From positions 1 to 48,961 of the forward strand of contig QWPB01000045.1 of NCBI GenBank assembly GCA_003671275.1: DNA of 48,961 nt, read 5' to 3'. This stretch comes from Planctomycetota bacterium. Its GTDB lineage: Bacteria; Planctomycetota; Planctomycetia; Planctomycetales; Planctomycetaceae. Made by a program: the position numbers and the translations under genes. The notes under the pieces are model-generated. The model was given only the letters and a program-made list of their open reading frames with translations, ran no database searches and had not been told where the DNA came from. Shown piece after piece: positions 8,999 through 18,779 of the stretch (position 1 is its first letter; the number at the start of each line of letters is the position of its first letter).

Positions 8999-9922
8999 CT
9001 AGTTTCCGCCGAGCAGCCATTCGCTGCGGTCCACCGGCGGGAGAGACTTCGCCAGTTGTTCCAACAGCGTCCGCATCGGATCGTCGATCACTTTCGGGGC
9101 CATGACCTTTGCAATGACGTATTGATCGCCGTGCTGTTTGGTCTTGCGGTCCAGGAATCCCTTGCCGCGAAGTCGCAGCCGCGTTCCCGAGGAGGTTCCT
9201 GGCGGGATCGTCAGTGTCATGGCCCCCTCGGTGAGTGTCGGGACATCGACGCGGGTTCCGAGCGTCGCTTCCGTGATACTCAGCGGACAATCCAGCAAGA
9301 CATCGCGGCCTTCACGCCGGAAGAAGGGATGCGGGGCAATCTGAACGGTGATCAACAGATCGCCCGCTGGTCCGCCGCCCGCACCGGGTGAGCCCTGCCC
9401 TGCCAGCCGGATGGTGTCTCCTGGTTGAATTCCCGGAGGGATCTTTACACCAAGCGTTTCCGAGCGGTCACCGCGATGGAGGGTGACGTCGTAGTTGCCC
9501 CCCGTTGCGGCCATTTGAAACGGAACCTGGATTGATGTCGTCTGGTCTTCCCCAGCGCGCGGGCGCGCCTTGCGTCCTCCGCGTCCGCCACCGAAGACGC
9601 CGCCGAAGAGATCGCCCAGATCGACTCCGCCTTGTCCAAAGACACTCTCCAGATCGATTGGCCCTGCTCCGCTGGGGCCGCCACCGCCCTGACGAGCGTA
9701 TTTGTAGGCTTCCCCGTACTGGTCGTACTGCTTCCGCTTCTCTTCGTCGCCGATAACCTCGTACGCCTCGCTGACCTGCTTGAATCGCTCTGCCGCCGCC
9801 TTGTCCCCGGGCTTGGAGTCCGGGTGATTCTCCTTCGCCAATTTCTTGTAGGCGCGGCGAATTTCGTCATGTGTCGCGGATCGCGATACACCGAGGGTCT
9901 GGTAGTAATCCGAATTGGCCAT
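8999..9922 (-). CDS. DnaJ-family co-chaperone of the CbpA type
   Basis: 307 residues from the ATG at 9922; a longer in-frame extension lacks J-domain sequence and is rejected. The J-domain (residues about 3-68) contains HPD at 33-35 (ENHPDSKPGD) and the YEVIGDEEKRKQYDQYG helix. A Gly-rich linker (about 75-125) follows, then the DnaJ C-terminal substrate-binding domain with GDTIRLAGQGSPG and LRLRGKGF. There is no four-CxxCxGxG zinc finger, so it is class B (CbpA/DjlA-like), a cytosolic partner of DnaK. It converges with the zinc-ribbon gene across a 41-base gap. Confidence 0.92.
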   Translation of the reverse strand: MANSDYYQTLGVSRSATHDEIRRAYKKLAKENHPDSKPGDKAAAERFKQVSEAYEVIGDEEKRKQYDQYGEAYKYARQGGGGPSGAGPIDLESVFGQGGVDLGDLFGGVFGGGRGGRKARPRAGEDQTTSIQVPFQMAATGGNYDVTLHRGDRSETLGVKIPPGIQPGDTIRLAGQGSPGAGGGPAGDLLITVQIAPHPFFRREGRDVLLDCPLSITEATLGTRVDVPTLTEGAMTLTIPPGTSSGTRLRLRGKGFLDRKTKQHGDQYVIAKVMAPKVIDDPMRTLLEQLAKSLPPVDRSEWLLGGN

Positions 9923-10055
9923 GCGAGCTGTGCTGTGAAGGGCGGGGTGCCGATGGCGACTTTGAGAACTCTGAGGGCTGCGCGTCGCCGCCGACCATTC
10001 TTGCGGCCTCCCCGAATCCGTCAAGGTCGCACCGATATGGCGGGCCTGCCAATGA

Positions 10056-10085
10056 AAAACACCGCAGCCGGTCAGGCTGCGGTGT
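10056..10085 (-). terminator. Rho-independent terminator after the DUF1559 pilin-like gene
   Basis: An 11-bp perfect stem (ACACCGCAGCC 10059-10069 / GGCTGCGGTGT 10075-10085) with a 5-base loop is followed on the minus strand by a short T-run ending in TTTTTCATT. It lies about 30 bases past the stop at 10113. The same TTTTTCATT tail occurs at the 42705-42738 terminator. Confidence 0.92.
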
Positions 10086-10112
10086 GGATAAAGGATTGCG
10101 GTGGAGCGAACC

Positions 10113-11243
10113 TTAGAAGCTGCCTTCGTTCAGGATGTCCTGACCACGGCTGTTTCCGAAGGGGGTCAGCAACCGCATATAGACGCTTTCGTCGATATCC
10201 TGGCTAATCACCCGGCAGGAGCTGTCGGCGAACGAGATGTTCACGACGCCGGGATGCAGCGAGGCCGGACGCGGGCTCTGCCCATCGGTGGCGTTTCGCA
10301 GGTTTCCGTTGATCTTGCTGGCAGCCGGGTTTCCGGTGTCCGCCATCGCATTGCTGTTCAGAACCAGCCCCGTGCCCTTGGTGGTGGCTGCGAGTCCACC
10401 GACACCACCCGCGGTGGCGGCGTTGGTAACTGCCGAAGGGGTGCCCGAGGCGACGATGGCCGCACCGAAGGCAATTTCGGAGGTGTAAGGCGACACGTAA
10501 CCGCCGATGTAGGAGCCTGCCGAGTAGACACGGCTGTTGATGTTCTCGGAGAGCACCACGGTCTGCGAGGTGCCGTCACCCGAGGTGATGCGGTCGAGCG
10601 AGCTGACCTGGCCGCCGCTGTTAGCTTCCCGCCAGAAGACTCCGCTGCTGGAGGCCACCTGGTAATCGTCGGTGTTCACCGTGCCGAAGCTGTTGAACTC
10701 AAAGTCGTAGCGCTCCACGACATGGGCCTGGCTTCCGGAGAGATTCCAGATGTCATCAGCGATGTAGCCCGCATTGGCGACGTACGACATCGCCCCGTTA
10801 CCGCCGTTCAGGTCCGATGGGCAGTTGTAAGCGGCAATCTTGAGGGACGACAGACCATCGGTGGAGTTCGGTGCCGGAGTGGCGTCGTTATTATTGGCCC
10901 GCAGGCGGTTATACAGTTCGCCTTGTTCGATGTTGGGCAGGATGTGGACCGACCACGGAGCCGCCGCCGTGGCGGGCGAGGCCGAGGTTCCGAAGTTGAT
11001 CGTGAACTTACCGGTCAGTGGAGGCAACTGCCCATTGTTGGACGTGGCCCAAGTTTGTAAGGCCATCGTCACGTTTCGCATGTTGTTCTGACACTGCGTT
11101 CGGCGAGCGGTCTCGCGGGCGTTCTGAACGGCGGGCAGAATCAACGCGGCCAGCGTCGCGATGATCGAGATCACGACGAGGAGCTCGATGAGGGTGAAGC
11201 CGCGACGCTGCGGCTGACGAAGAAGCGGGCGGCGCACGAACAT
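10113..11243 (-). CDS. DUF1559-domain protein with type IV prepilin N-terminus
   Basis: 376 residues from the ATG at 11243, which has a GGAG SD about 8 bases upstream (the longer frame is not used). RRG15-F16[23 protein letters not shown] is a textbook type III signal: cleavage after G15, Glu at +5, then a hydrophobic helix. The body is the DUF1559 domain, with [14 protein letters not shown] after the helix and the C-terminal [18 protein letters not shown] signature (usually H-x9-DG; here DS). DUF1559 proteins are hugely expanded in Planctomycetes and are thought to be pilin or pseudopilin-like surface proteins. This one lies next to the secretion/pilus genes and has its own terminator and a candidate sigma-54 promoter, which fits an abundant subunit made separately. 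Role not proven. Confidence 0.9.
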   Translation of the reverse strand: MFVRRPLLRQPQRRGFTLIELLVVISIIATLAALILPAVQNARETARRTQCQNNMRNVTMALQTWATSNNGQLPPLTGKFTINFGTSASPATAAAPWSVHILPNIEQGELYNRLRANNNDATPAPNSTDGLSSLKIAAYNCPSDLNGGNGAMSYVANAGYIADDIWNLSGSQAHVVERYDFEFNSFGTVNTDDYQVASSSGVFWREANSGGQVSSLDRITSGDGTSQTVVLSENINSRVYSAGSYIGGYVSPYTSEIAFGAAIVASGTPSAVTNAATAGGVGGLAATTKGTGLVLNSNAMADTGNPAASKINGNLRNATDGQSPRPASLHPGVVNISFADSSCRVISQDIDESVYMRLLTPFGNSRGQDILNEGSF

Positions 11244-11555
11244 GATTTTCTCCAGGCTGCCGAGGGTATGGTGTAGGTGGTTTCGGGGACGACACATCCC
11301 TGAAGTTCGCCGAAGCGACTGGCCGGTATCACCCCCCGGCCTGGACATGAAATGTGATGTGATCTGGAACGATGGAGGAATTCACCACGGGTTGGTGTAG
11401 CGTTTTGATGCACCCGTGGATCGTGCCTCCATTATGAACTGCGAGAGACGTGAGGAAAAGGCTGTTTCCGCCAGTTTCGTCCTGGGATCGGCTGAGAATC
11501 CATCCCGCTGAACCTTCTCTTCACATCTTGTTGCAAATCGTGGACCAAATTCGGA
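11244..11555. other. 312-base intergenic region between gspK-like and DUF1559 genes
   Basis: Both flanking genes are on the minus strand. The region contains the sigma-54-type sequence at 11532-11548 near its upstream end and the DUF1559 ribosome-binding site at its downstream end. This leaves a leader of up to about 275 bases if the promoter is real. I see no ORF with coding character, no terminator after the gspK-like gene and no RNA gene. Confidence 0.5.
11532..11548 (-). promoter_or_regulatory. Candidate sigma-54 (-24/-12) promoter for the DUF1559 pilin-like gene
   Basis: On the minus strand this reads TTGGTCCACGATTTGCA. GG and GC are separated by exactly 10 bases, and the -12 element TTGCA is perfect; the -24 element TGGTCC matches TGGCAC at 4 of 6. 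It starts 8 bases after the gspK-like stop codon. A sigma-54 promoter would need an enhancer-binding activator, which is not in this window. Confidence 0.4.
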
Positions 11556-14500
11556 TTAACGCAGACGTTTCCGGTGCGTCACGAATCGGGTGTAGTCGAA
11601 TGTCCCGGTGTACGGGTCATAGGCTTCCTCCAGCCGGGTCATGTCGATGACGCTGAAGGCGCGGTGAACGGGCAGATCCGTCATCCGGGCTCCGATCTGC
11701 ACGTACCCGCCGCTCGCGGTCTTGTGAGCCTCGAAATACCCGACAGCTGTCCAGGCGAAGAACACGTGACTTTTGGTCGTGGTGTTGTTCGAGATCTTGG
11801 CCAGGATTCGGTTTCGGGTGTGGTAGTCGATGTTGTTGTTATTCGAGTTCCGGGCGTCGAACAACGTTTGGTGAGCGGCGGTGGCCGTCTGAGATCCGGC
11901 ACTCCACGGGCTCAGGCCCGCTGTGGCGACATTCGCGGGAGTGGCCGCTGCCGGGCTGCCCGTGGGGCGGGTCGCCCCGGGACGAGACCGCAGCATCGTA
12001 TGTTCGATCCCCCGGTCATTCGTGGTCGAGACAACATCGACGTGGCTGTTGGAGCGGAAGGGGCGGGGTTCGATCGCGGGAATGGCCGACGCCGTCCCGT
12101 TGCGCCCGATGGTGCCGGGAATGGTTACCAGAGGAAGGCTCGCATCGACCATGAACTGGTCCAGTCCATCCCGGCTGATCCGCAGATCCTGGTACCAGTT
12201 GCGAGAAGATCCGGCCCCGGAGGCGATCAGGTCGTCGGTCGGGTTGCCAGCGGCTCCCGCCGGGAACCGCAATTCATCGTCCAACAGGGCCAGCAGGACG
12301 GTCTCGTCCCGCATGGTGTTCAGGTTCATCTTACCAGGCGTCCGCAGGTGTGGCTTGATCGCTCCGGAAACGGTGTTGGGGTATTGAGAGGCAATGGCCT
12401 GCTCCGAACGGCGTGGCACCTGAACCAGCTCGAGTAGCCGGTGCCAGTCGTTCGCATACTGCACGGGGTTCCAGCCCATGTAGGGCTGGGCCGGGATGCC
12501 ATTCGGGAACAGCATGCGGGCCCCCGCGGTGTAATCCCCGGCCAGCGAGGCTCCACCCGCCACATTCGCATCACCACGGGCCAGGTGGTAGACCACGCCC
12601 CCGTGAATCTCGGGCAAGTAGGTATCGGCGTAGGCGGTACGCATCGTTTCGGTCGGGTAGTACCCGTACAGCGGAATGGACAACAGCTCGTAGGTCGAGG
12701 TGAAGTCTCGGTCGAAATGCGGTTGATACAGCGTAAAGGTCGCTCCTGCGGGAGTGCCGCCATACGTGGCCAGTGTACTGTTGGCCGTATGCTTGGAGGC
12801 GACAATCGCACTGATCGAATGGTTTCGGGTAGATCCCGCCGGGGTGTTGTTCACCTGAACATTCACAAACGGCTGGGGGCGTTCCTGGCTGTGGTACTGA
12901 GCCAGGGCGGTCTGCATCCCCGCTGAGGTATCGAGCGTGGGGGCGATGATTCCCTCGTTGCCCATGCGGGCCGAGTCGACGGAGAAACGATCGACTTCAA
13001 TCCATCGTCCGGTGGATTCGTTGTCGGCATCGGCGATCCCCGTGGAGGCGATCCCTCGCAAGTTTTGACGCCGCTGCAGGACGAGGTCGAACTTGACGTT
13101 CACCGCCGGTCCCATGTCGATCTTGTCCACCATCGACTTGTTCCAGGTGTAGCTGGGATCATTGAAATGGTGGGGTTCGTGGTACTCCTCATGGTCGTTC
13201 GGAGAGTTCAGTCCCGTGACGGAGAAGTCGACATCCGTTTGCGGTGGGTAAGCCGTGGCGGCCACATCGTTATCTGTCAGGGTGACAGCACTGTTCGGGA
13301 CAATGCTTTCCAGCTCCGGATCGCCATCGATATTCATGTAGATATCGCTGGTGGCGTTCCGCAAGATGTTGCTGATGCCGTTGCCATCGCGTCCGGTCTT
13401 CAGATCTCCGTCATGACAGGCAACGTGGAAGTTTCCACCGCCCGTGACAATCTTGGCATTGGCGGTGGCGTTTCCAAAGTTCTTGGTCTTAAACCGATAG
13501 GAGAACTGCGGGGTGGCTGCGTTGCTGGCCACTCGCAACAGTCGCCAGCCTTCGGCGACTTCCATGTTGAAGGGCGAGGCATTCCGCAGCTCGACGTGCA
13601 TCACGCGGTGCGTGGCGTTTTCTTCCTTGTGCAGCGAGTTGTTCTTGTCGCCGGCGATATCCTGTTGCAGCTGGAACAGCAGCACTTCGCTGAAGGTCAG
13701 TGATTGCCGCTCGATGCCGTAGGCTTTCTCGGTGGCATTGTTCCATCCATCGGACAAGTTGGCGTCATACTCAAAGGTCGTGATGACATCATCGCGATCC
13801 AGGGCATCGACATAGTTCACCGCAAACTGGGCCATTTCACGAACGTTGACGGGCACCGTGTCGGTCGTGGGGCCGCCACCCGCCTTGTCCATCCATTGCC
13901 GTCCCAATGGGCTGGTGTAGGTGGCCGACGTGGGATCGTCGTTGACCGTCGAGCCCATTAGGTACAGCAATGTATAGACATCCCGAGCCATTCGCTGTCG
14001 GTCGAACCGAGCCCACCATTCCTGGGCCGTTGCGGAAGCGGCCCGAGCCGCGTCATTGGCAGGGGCGGTCGTGATCGCGGCCACCGCCGTATTTGGCGGG
14101 ATTGAATCCGTGTGATTGTGGATCATCGCCGGAATCGTGATGGTCGGCATCGTCGCACCGGTGTTTTCCAACTCCAGTCCAACGATATCGGGATGCGGCA
14201 TCAGATTGCGATGGATCGGATTGCCCTGGTTGTCAAAGCCCACGAGCAATCGATTCAGATTCAAACGCTGCCGCCAGTATTGACGGCTGGCCCCCAGATT
14301 GGTGCTGTTCGGCGTGGTCTCCGAGGCCAGCAGCGAACGCACCTCGGGACGCAGTGGATCCTGGGCATTAAACGGAGCGACAGAGCCGAACTGCGGCGGG
14401 AAGAAGTACCGATCCGGACCGGTTGACCAGCGGCTGATTTCGTGAGAACGCAGACCGATATTGTACACATAGCCCAGCTCGGTCAGATCCCAGCTGTCGG

Positions 14501-16646
14501 CGGTGAACCGCTTGCGAATGGTCTGAGCGTCGCGGGCCGAGCGGAAGTTGAACGGGGCCAGCATATCGAGGCGGGATCGCCCGTTGGCCCGCTGGTAATC
14601 TTCATCGGTCACCTGCAGGAACAGGTTTTCCGAGGTGTCGAACAGGGCGTCCGCGATCGTGTTCCGATTGTTGTGCGAGAGAATCAGTTCATTCTCTTCA
14701 TCGGTGGTCCCGTGCAGGCCGGGGGTCATCAGGGTGGCCCCCAGCACGGAGTAGGGGAACACGTACGGAGTGACGCCGGGCGCGGCGGCTGTGGGTGCCG
14801 GATCGTCGTACTGCGACAGATAGGCGGGAAACGTCGCAGGGTTGCCGGGGGTCTGCACGACCAGATCACGTTGTTCAACACCGGAGTTATCCGAGACCAC
14901 ATCCGCCCCGGTTCCCGCCAAAGAAATCGGATGCACATAGGACGGGACGACCACATTGGTCGAGGCACCCGCCTTGGGGTCATACAGCGTTTCCAGGCGT
15001 TGCTGGCCACCATCGAACGTCAGGCTGGTATTCACCCCGTCGAAGTCATCGTCATATTCCGAGACACCGGGCAGCGGCATCAGCGGGGAGGGGGTCGCCA
15101 CCAGACGCTGTTCTTCTCCGTTGCGTCCCGGGATGGGCGATCCACTGCCTGCCCGGCGGCGGCCCACCTGCAGGAACGACCACTCGATATTCCCCATCTG
15201 CAGCGGGGTGAAGGCGGTCGAAGCCACACCGCCCACATTGAAGACATGTTCGGCCTGCACGCGTACCAGATCGGACGGCGAGGTGTACAGACTGGGATTG
15301 CCTGTCAGGGCCCGGATCGGGTTGATCTCATTGGGGCTGAGCCCCTGGTTCGAGATCGACAACAAGCCCGAGGAGTAGGTGCGGCCTGCCGCGATCCCGC
15401 CCTGCAGATTGCCATGAGCGTTGAGATTGATCAGTCCGTCGCCATCGATCACGTAAAACGCAATCATGGGGACGAACTGGCGTCCATCGGCCAGTTCGAC
15501 AAGATCCAGGCCCAGATCCATCCAGATGGCATCTGGTTTTCCGTCTCCATTGGCGTCCACATCCAGTTCATAGGCCCCGCTGACATCCGGATTGGCGGAG
15601 GAGGGGTTGGTGTAGACTCCCATTTCATTCGGGATGCCGTCTCCGTCCAGATCGACAGTGAATGGGAACGGAGCAATCAGCCGGTCAGTGTCTCCCGACT
15701 GGGCCGCTGTGGGCATGGTCAGGTAGCGGGCTGTGGCATTGTCCGAGTAACGGTGGAAGCTGTGGGGACGCAGTACCAGCTTACGGGTGTTCACGTCGGT
15801 GAAGAGGTTGGCAAATCCACCGTTACCACCGCCGGGCAGTGGTCCGTTGCCATCGGCATCGCGACGGGCCGGGAACAGCACGGGACGATGGAACGAAGGA
15901 ACCAGCACCCGGCGACCGTTGATCGTTTCTTCATGCGCCAGAAACAGATTGTTCAGGTCCGCATGGGTATAGTCCGTGTCCGGCATGAACGGAACCGTCC
16001 AGGCATCGGCGTTGACCTGATTGAATCCGTCCGTCGTCGGGTCCTGCTGGGCCATCGGATGAAAATTGATGGCGAAACCCGGCAGCGGCAGTCCGGTTTG
16101 AGGGTGCATGAATCCGGACTGCGCAGCAGGGTCGTTCACCGTATCCAGAACGCTGTCTTCGACGCCGTCACCGTCATGATCGAACCGCACCCAGGTGGTC
16201 GCACCCACTGTGCGATAGATCGTCTGGATGCCGGTCCCATTGTGCGGAATCACGTCCAGCGGGCGACCATCGGAACGGATCGGTCCCAGCGTGTGGGCCA
16301 GGATGGAATGCACGTTCCCGTAGTCGTAGGTCGGGTAGGCCGGGTCGTAGTTGTCGCGCCGCGTGTCGGCATTTCGCAGCACACTGAGGATGCGTGAGGG
16401 TTTGGGGCCCACAATCAGTTGCTGCATGGCCTCTTCCAGGAACGGTTCCGGGTTCACGACCTCGGACTCGTTCTGCCCGGCAAAGTACACGCTCGATTGC
16501 TGTTCTTCCTGGGCGTATTCGAAAAAGAACACCCCCAGAAACAGCATCAGGCTCAACAGTGACAACACCACAATAATCACCGCGCCCCCGCGTCGAGGAC
16601 GAGGAGGGCAGCTCAGGTGACGGCGAATTGGATTTGAGGATCGCAT
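11556..16646 (-). CDS. Giant GspK/PilX-like minor pseudopilin
   Basis: 1696 residues. The ATG at 16646 is preferred over the ATG at 16652 because the GGGAG SD abuts the first but sits 6 bases from the second. The N-terminus has a basic leader (RRHLSCPPRPRR), GG at 20-21 and a hydrophobic helix (about 22-43) with no Glu at +5, the hallmark of GspK/PilX proteins. Proteobacterial GspK is about 320 residues, so this is roughly five times larger. The exported part carries DxDxDG-type loops (FDHDGDGVEDS about 155, DLDGDGIPNE about 330, DANGDGKPD about 363) and a conserved-looking FYVIDGDGLINLNAHG segment. As last gene of the G-to-K series it would be expected at the fibre tip. No catalytic domain was recognised in the rest. 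Confidence 0.8.
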   Translation of the reverse strand: MRSSNPIRRHLSCPPRPRRGGAVIIVVLSLLSLMLFLGVFFFEYAQEEQQSSVYFAGQNESEVVNPEPFLEEAMQQLIVGPKPSRILSVLRNADTRRDNYDPAYPTYDYGNVHSILAHTLGPIRSDGRPLDVIPHNGTGIQTIYRTVGATTWVRFDHDGDGVEDSVLDTVNDPAAQSGFMHPQTGLPLPGFAINFHPMAQQDPTTDGFNQVNADAWTVPFMPDTDYTHADLNNLFLAHEETINGRRVLVPSFHRPVLFPARRDADGNGPLPGGGNGGFANLFTDVNTRKLVLRPHSFHRYSDNATARYLTMPTAAQSGDTDRLIAPFPFTVDLDGDGIPNEMGVYTNPSSANPDVSGAYELDVDANGDGKPDAIWMDLGLDLVELADGRQFVPMIAFYVIDGDGLINLNAHGNLQGGIAAGRTYSSGLLSISNQGLSPNEINPIRALTGNPSLYTSPSDLVRVQAEHVFNVGGVASTAFTPLQMGNIEWSFLQVGRRRAGSGSPIPGRNGEEQRLVATPSPLMPLPGVSEYDDDFDGVNTSLTFDGGQQRLETLYDPKAGASTNVVVPSYVHPISLAGTGADVVSDNSGVEQRDLVVQTPGNPATFPAYLSQYDDPAPTAAAPGVTPYVFPYSVLGATLMTPGLHGTTDEENELILSHNNRNTIADALFDTSENLFLQVTDEDYQRANGRSRLDMLAPFNFRSARDAQTIRKRFTADSWDLTELGYVYNIGLRSHEISRWSTGPDRYFFPPQFGSVAPFNAQDPLRPEVRSLLASETTPNSTNLGASRQYWRQRLNLNRLLVGFDNQGNPIHRNLMPHPDIVGLELENTGATMPTITIPAMIHNHTDSIPPNTAVAAITTAPANDAARAASATAQEWWARFDRQRMARDVYTLLYLMGSTVNDDPTSATYTSPLGRQWMDKAGGGPTTDTVPVNVREMAQFAVNYVDALDRDDVITTFEYDANLSDGWNNATEKAYGIERQSLTFSEVLLFQLQQDIAGDKNNSLHKEENATHRVMHVELRNASPFNMEVAEGWRLLRVASNAATPQFSYRFKTKNFGNATANAKIVTGGGNFHVACHDGDLKTGRDGNGISNILRNATSDIYMNIDGDPELESIVPNSAVTLTDNDVAATAYPPQTDVDFSVTGLNSPNDHEEYHEPHHFNDPSYTWNKSMVDKIDMGPAVNVKFDLVLQRRQNLRGIASTGIADADNESTGRWIEVDRFSVDSARMGNEGIIAPTLDTSAGMQTALAQYHSQERPQPFVNVQVNNTPAGSTRNHSISAIVASKHTANSTLATYGGTPAGATFTLYQPHFDRDFTSTYELLSIPLYGYYPTETMRTAYADTYLPEIHGGVVYHLARGDANVAGGASLAGDYTAGARMLFPNGIPAQPYMGWNPVQYANDWHRLLELVQVPRRSEQAIASQYPNTVSGAIKPHLRTPGKMNLNTMRDETVLLALLDDELRFPAGAAGNPTDDLIASGAGSSRNWYQDLRISRDGLDQFMVDASLPLVTIPGTIGRNGTASAIPAIEPRPFRSNSHVDVVSTTNDRGIEHTMLRSRPGATRPTGSPAAATPANVATAGLSPWSAGSQTATAAHQTLFDARNSNNNNIDYHTRNRILAKISNNTTTKSHVFFAWTAVGYFEAHKTASGGYVQIGARMTDLPVHRAFSVIDMTRLEEAYDPYTGTFDYTRFVTHRKRLR

Positions 16647-16851
16647 GATCATCTCCCGGACGGGACCAGGCCCGTGTGGGCTCCACAGTTTCTGATGGAA
16701 ACCTGTGCCGAGCCCGATTGGTTCGAATGACAGCTGCGCCGCAGAGGCGTCCGCTGCGAGTGGTGATGGGGTGAGAAGCGCGGGTGTCAGAGACTCACAG
16801 AGAGGAACAGGTCAGACAGAACCGGGAATGAATGAGAAACAGACCGAGAGA

Positions 16852-18771
16852 CTACTGCCCGACCGGCGGCTCGACGAATGAGTGAATGAGAGTGATCTGT
16901 CGAGGATTGCCCGTGGCAGTGTCGCGTGTACGGATGGTGATGCGGATCGATTCGAGACCGACCCGGTTGTCGAACGCTTCCCAGGTGACGGTGCCGTCTT
17001 GAATCTGTGTGCCGGGGACCACGGACCACTGTGGTTCGACGGTGGCGTCAGAGGTACCCCAGTCCGGGTATCCATCTCCCGAAGGACCAGGCACAACGTC
17101 CACTTCGTCTACAGAAACAACAGGCATCGTATCGAGCGTACTGTTGCCATTCCTATCTTCACCGGATCGCAGTGCCCGGTATCCGATAGAGAGTGATAAA
17201 TCGTTGGGGCGAAAAACGATCGATCCCGTTGCATAGAGTTGTCCTGATTGTCGATACACTCCGATTACACGATTTGGTACTGGAGATGTGGGGTGTGGAT
17301 CGTCGAGGATGCCATCAGAATTAAGATCCTCCCCTGGGTCGAGCGTATCATCATTGTCCGCATCTTCAGAGAAGGCAAACTGGACCGGGCGGAAGGGCGG
17401 CTTGTTATCCTTGCGCCAGGCATCGTAACCGGTCGCGCTGATCGGGCTCGCGGACCACTGCGCCGGATGACCGGTATCGAATACCCGGTTCTCGGAAGCC
17501 GGTTCCGGATCTCCCGGAGCGGCCGGATGCGTGTAGAACCGGGGACCGTAGTATCGATTGATCCGACCCGCTGTCCCGAATTTGGCTGTGGGGGCGGTTG
17601 ACTGTCCCAGCTGGACAAACTGGGCCAGTACCGGGTCCCAGACTTCAATGTCGAACCCTTCGACATTGTTCATCATCAGGTCTTCATTGGCCCGCGTGGA
17701 GTTGAACAACATGTTCGGGCCCGCAGTGATCTGATAGGACGCGGTGTCCAATGTGAGAGCGTTGCTTTCAATCGGGTTCGGGGCGGCAACCGCCACGGGA
17801 GCATTGCCAGCGTCGCGGTACTGCAAGCCTCCTGGCCAGACGTTGTACCGCGAGTTCGTTTCGGCATGCGTCAGCCGACCAAAGAACTGACCGGTCGCAT
17901 ACTCCACGGGCTTCCCGGTGACGCCGGTCCCTCCGTTGTACCGGAATCCATAACGGTACTGGGAACGGCCCAGTGAGATGGCCGCCGCCACATCGCCATA
18001 GTTGTCGAGTGAATCCATCCCGAGAAATCGGACGCTGCCCGAGGGGGTATCCCAGTAGGCCGAGTAGTCAAACCGCTGGTGAAAACTGCCGCGAATGTCG
18101 ATCTGGGGGTTGGTTGACATCTGGGCCACCACCGGCGAGGCAAAGAGGGCTCCCGCGGCGGTCATTGGCTGGGGACCCATCTGGGAGGTGTCCAGCGTGG
18201 GGTCTCGCAGGAGAAGCACGCGACGATACAGGTTGCCGCCGCGAGTGAAGTAGGCCACTTCGGCCCCCCGCGAGAAACCGATGTCATTTCCCTCGATGCC
18301 ATCGTCGGCATCCGGATGATTTTGAAGCGTGTTGGGGAGTTCGTTACCGCCGATGCACCGACCATAGAAGGGGGTGGCATCCTTGGATCGTGCATCGGGG
18401 GCCACAAACATCGTGAACTGCAGGACATCATCCTGCGGGTTCAGGGGGTCGTTCTCCGAGAAGTAGAAGTACCCCTTCTGCCGATAATGCACCGAATCGC
18501 CGTTGACCAGCGGGACCAGTCCGCGAGCTCCGGGAATCTCCCGAAACGAGGCGCGCATCAGGTCGGCCCGGAGGACCTGGTCGATGGCCCGGGCCCGCTG
18601 ATCATTACGGGCGATTGCCTGCTGATCGCTGACCGAGCGAATCGCAGCCGTGTAGATCTGAGCAAACATCAGCATCATCAGCACGACCAGCGTCGTGGCG
18701 ACGAGCATCTCGATCAGCGTGAAGCCGGCCCGCGAGGCGGTGCGCGGCGAACGAACAGCATGTCGGCGCAT
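16852..18771 (-). CDS. GspJ-like pseudopilin, oversized
   Basis: 639 residues from the ATG at 18771. A GTG four codons earlier is open, but GAGG sits 6 bases before the ATG, overlapping the upstream stop. Prepilin signal: RAG16-F17TLIEMLVATTLVVLMMLMFAQIY, Glu at +5. The sequence after the helix (SDQQAIARNDQRARAIDQVLRADLMRASF) is GspJ/PulJ-like. The usual length is about 200, so most of this protein is extra exported sequence. It contains a calcium-loop-like segment (EDADNDDTLDPGEDLNSDG, about residues 468-486) and RSGEDRNGNSTLD further on. Translation is probably coupled to the GspI-like gene. Part of the coding region (about 17100-17360) is AT-richer than its surroundings. Confidence 0.85.
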   Translation of the reverse strand: MRRHAVRSPRTASRAGFTLIEMLVATTLVVLMMLMFAQIYTAAIRSVSDQQAIARNDQRARAIDQVLRADLMRASFREIPGARGLVPLVNGDSVHYRQKGYFYFSENDPLNPQDDVLQFTMFVAPDARSKDATPFYGRCIGGNELPNTLQNHPDADDGIEGNDIGFSRGAEVAYFTRGGNLYRRVLLLRDPTLDTSQMGPQPMTAAGALFASPVVAQMSTNPQIDIRGSFHQRFDYSAYWDTPSGSVRFLGMDSLDNYGDVAAAISLGRSQYRYGFRYNGGTGVTGKPVEYATGQFFGRLTHAETNSRYNVWPGGLQYRDAGNAPVAVAAPNPIESNALTLDTASYQITAGPNMLFNSTRANEDLMMNNVEGFDIEVWDPVLAQFVQLGQSTAPTAKFGTAGRINRYYGPRFYTHPAAPGDPEPASENRVFDTGHPAQWSASPISATGYDAWRKDNKPPFRPVQFAFSEDADNDDTLDPGEDLNSDGILDDPHPTSPVPNRVIGVYRQSGQLYATGSIVFRPNDLSLSIGYRALRSGEDRNGNSTLDTMPVVSVDEVDVVPGPSGDGYPDWGTSDATVEPQWSVVPGTQIQDGTVTWEAFDNRVGLESIRITIRTRDTATGNPRQITLIHSFVEPPVGQ

Positions 18772-18779
18772 GGCGGGCC

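Noticed and set aside
10101-11060. A 319-codon plus-strand frame opposite the DUF1559 gene
   Set aside because: Lies wholly within a clear pilin-like gene and its terminator; composition is typical of a shadow frame.
13065-13703. Long plus-strand frame inside the gspK-like gene
   Set aside because: Shadow frame; the minus-strand reading gives a continuous 1696-residue product with a prepilin start.
14442-16397. A 651-codon open frame on the plus strand, opposite the gspK-like gene
   Set aside because: It is the antisense shadow of a GC-rich gene with few stops; no motif, no ribosome-binding site and no coding-like amino-acid pattern.
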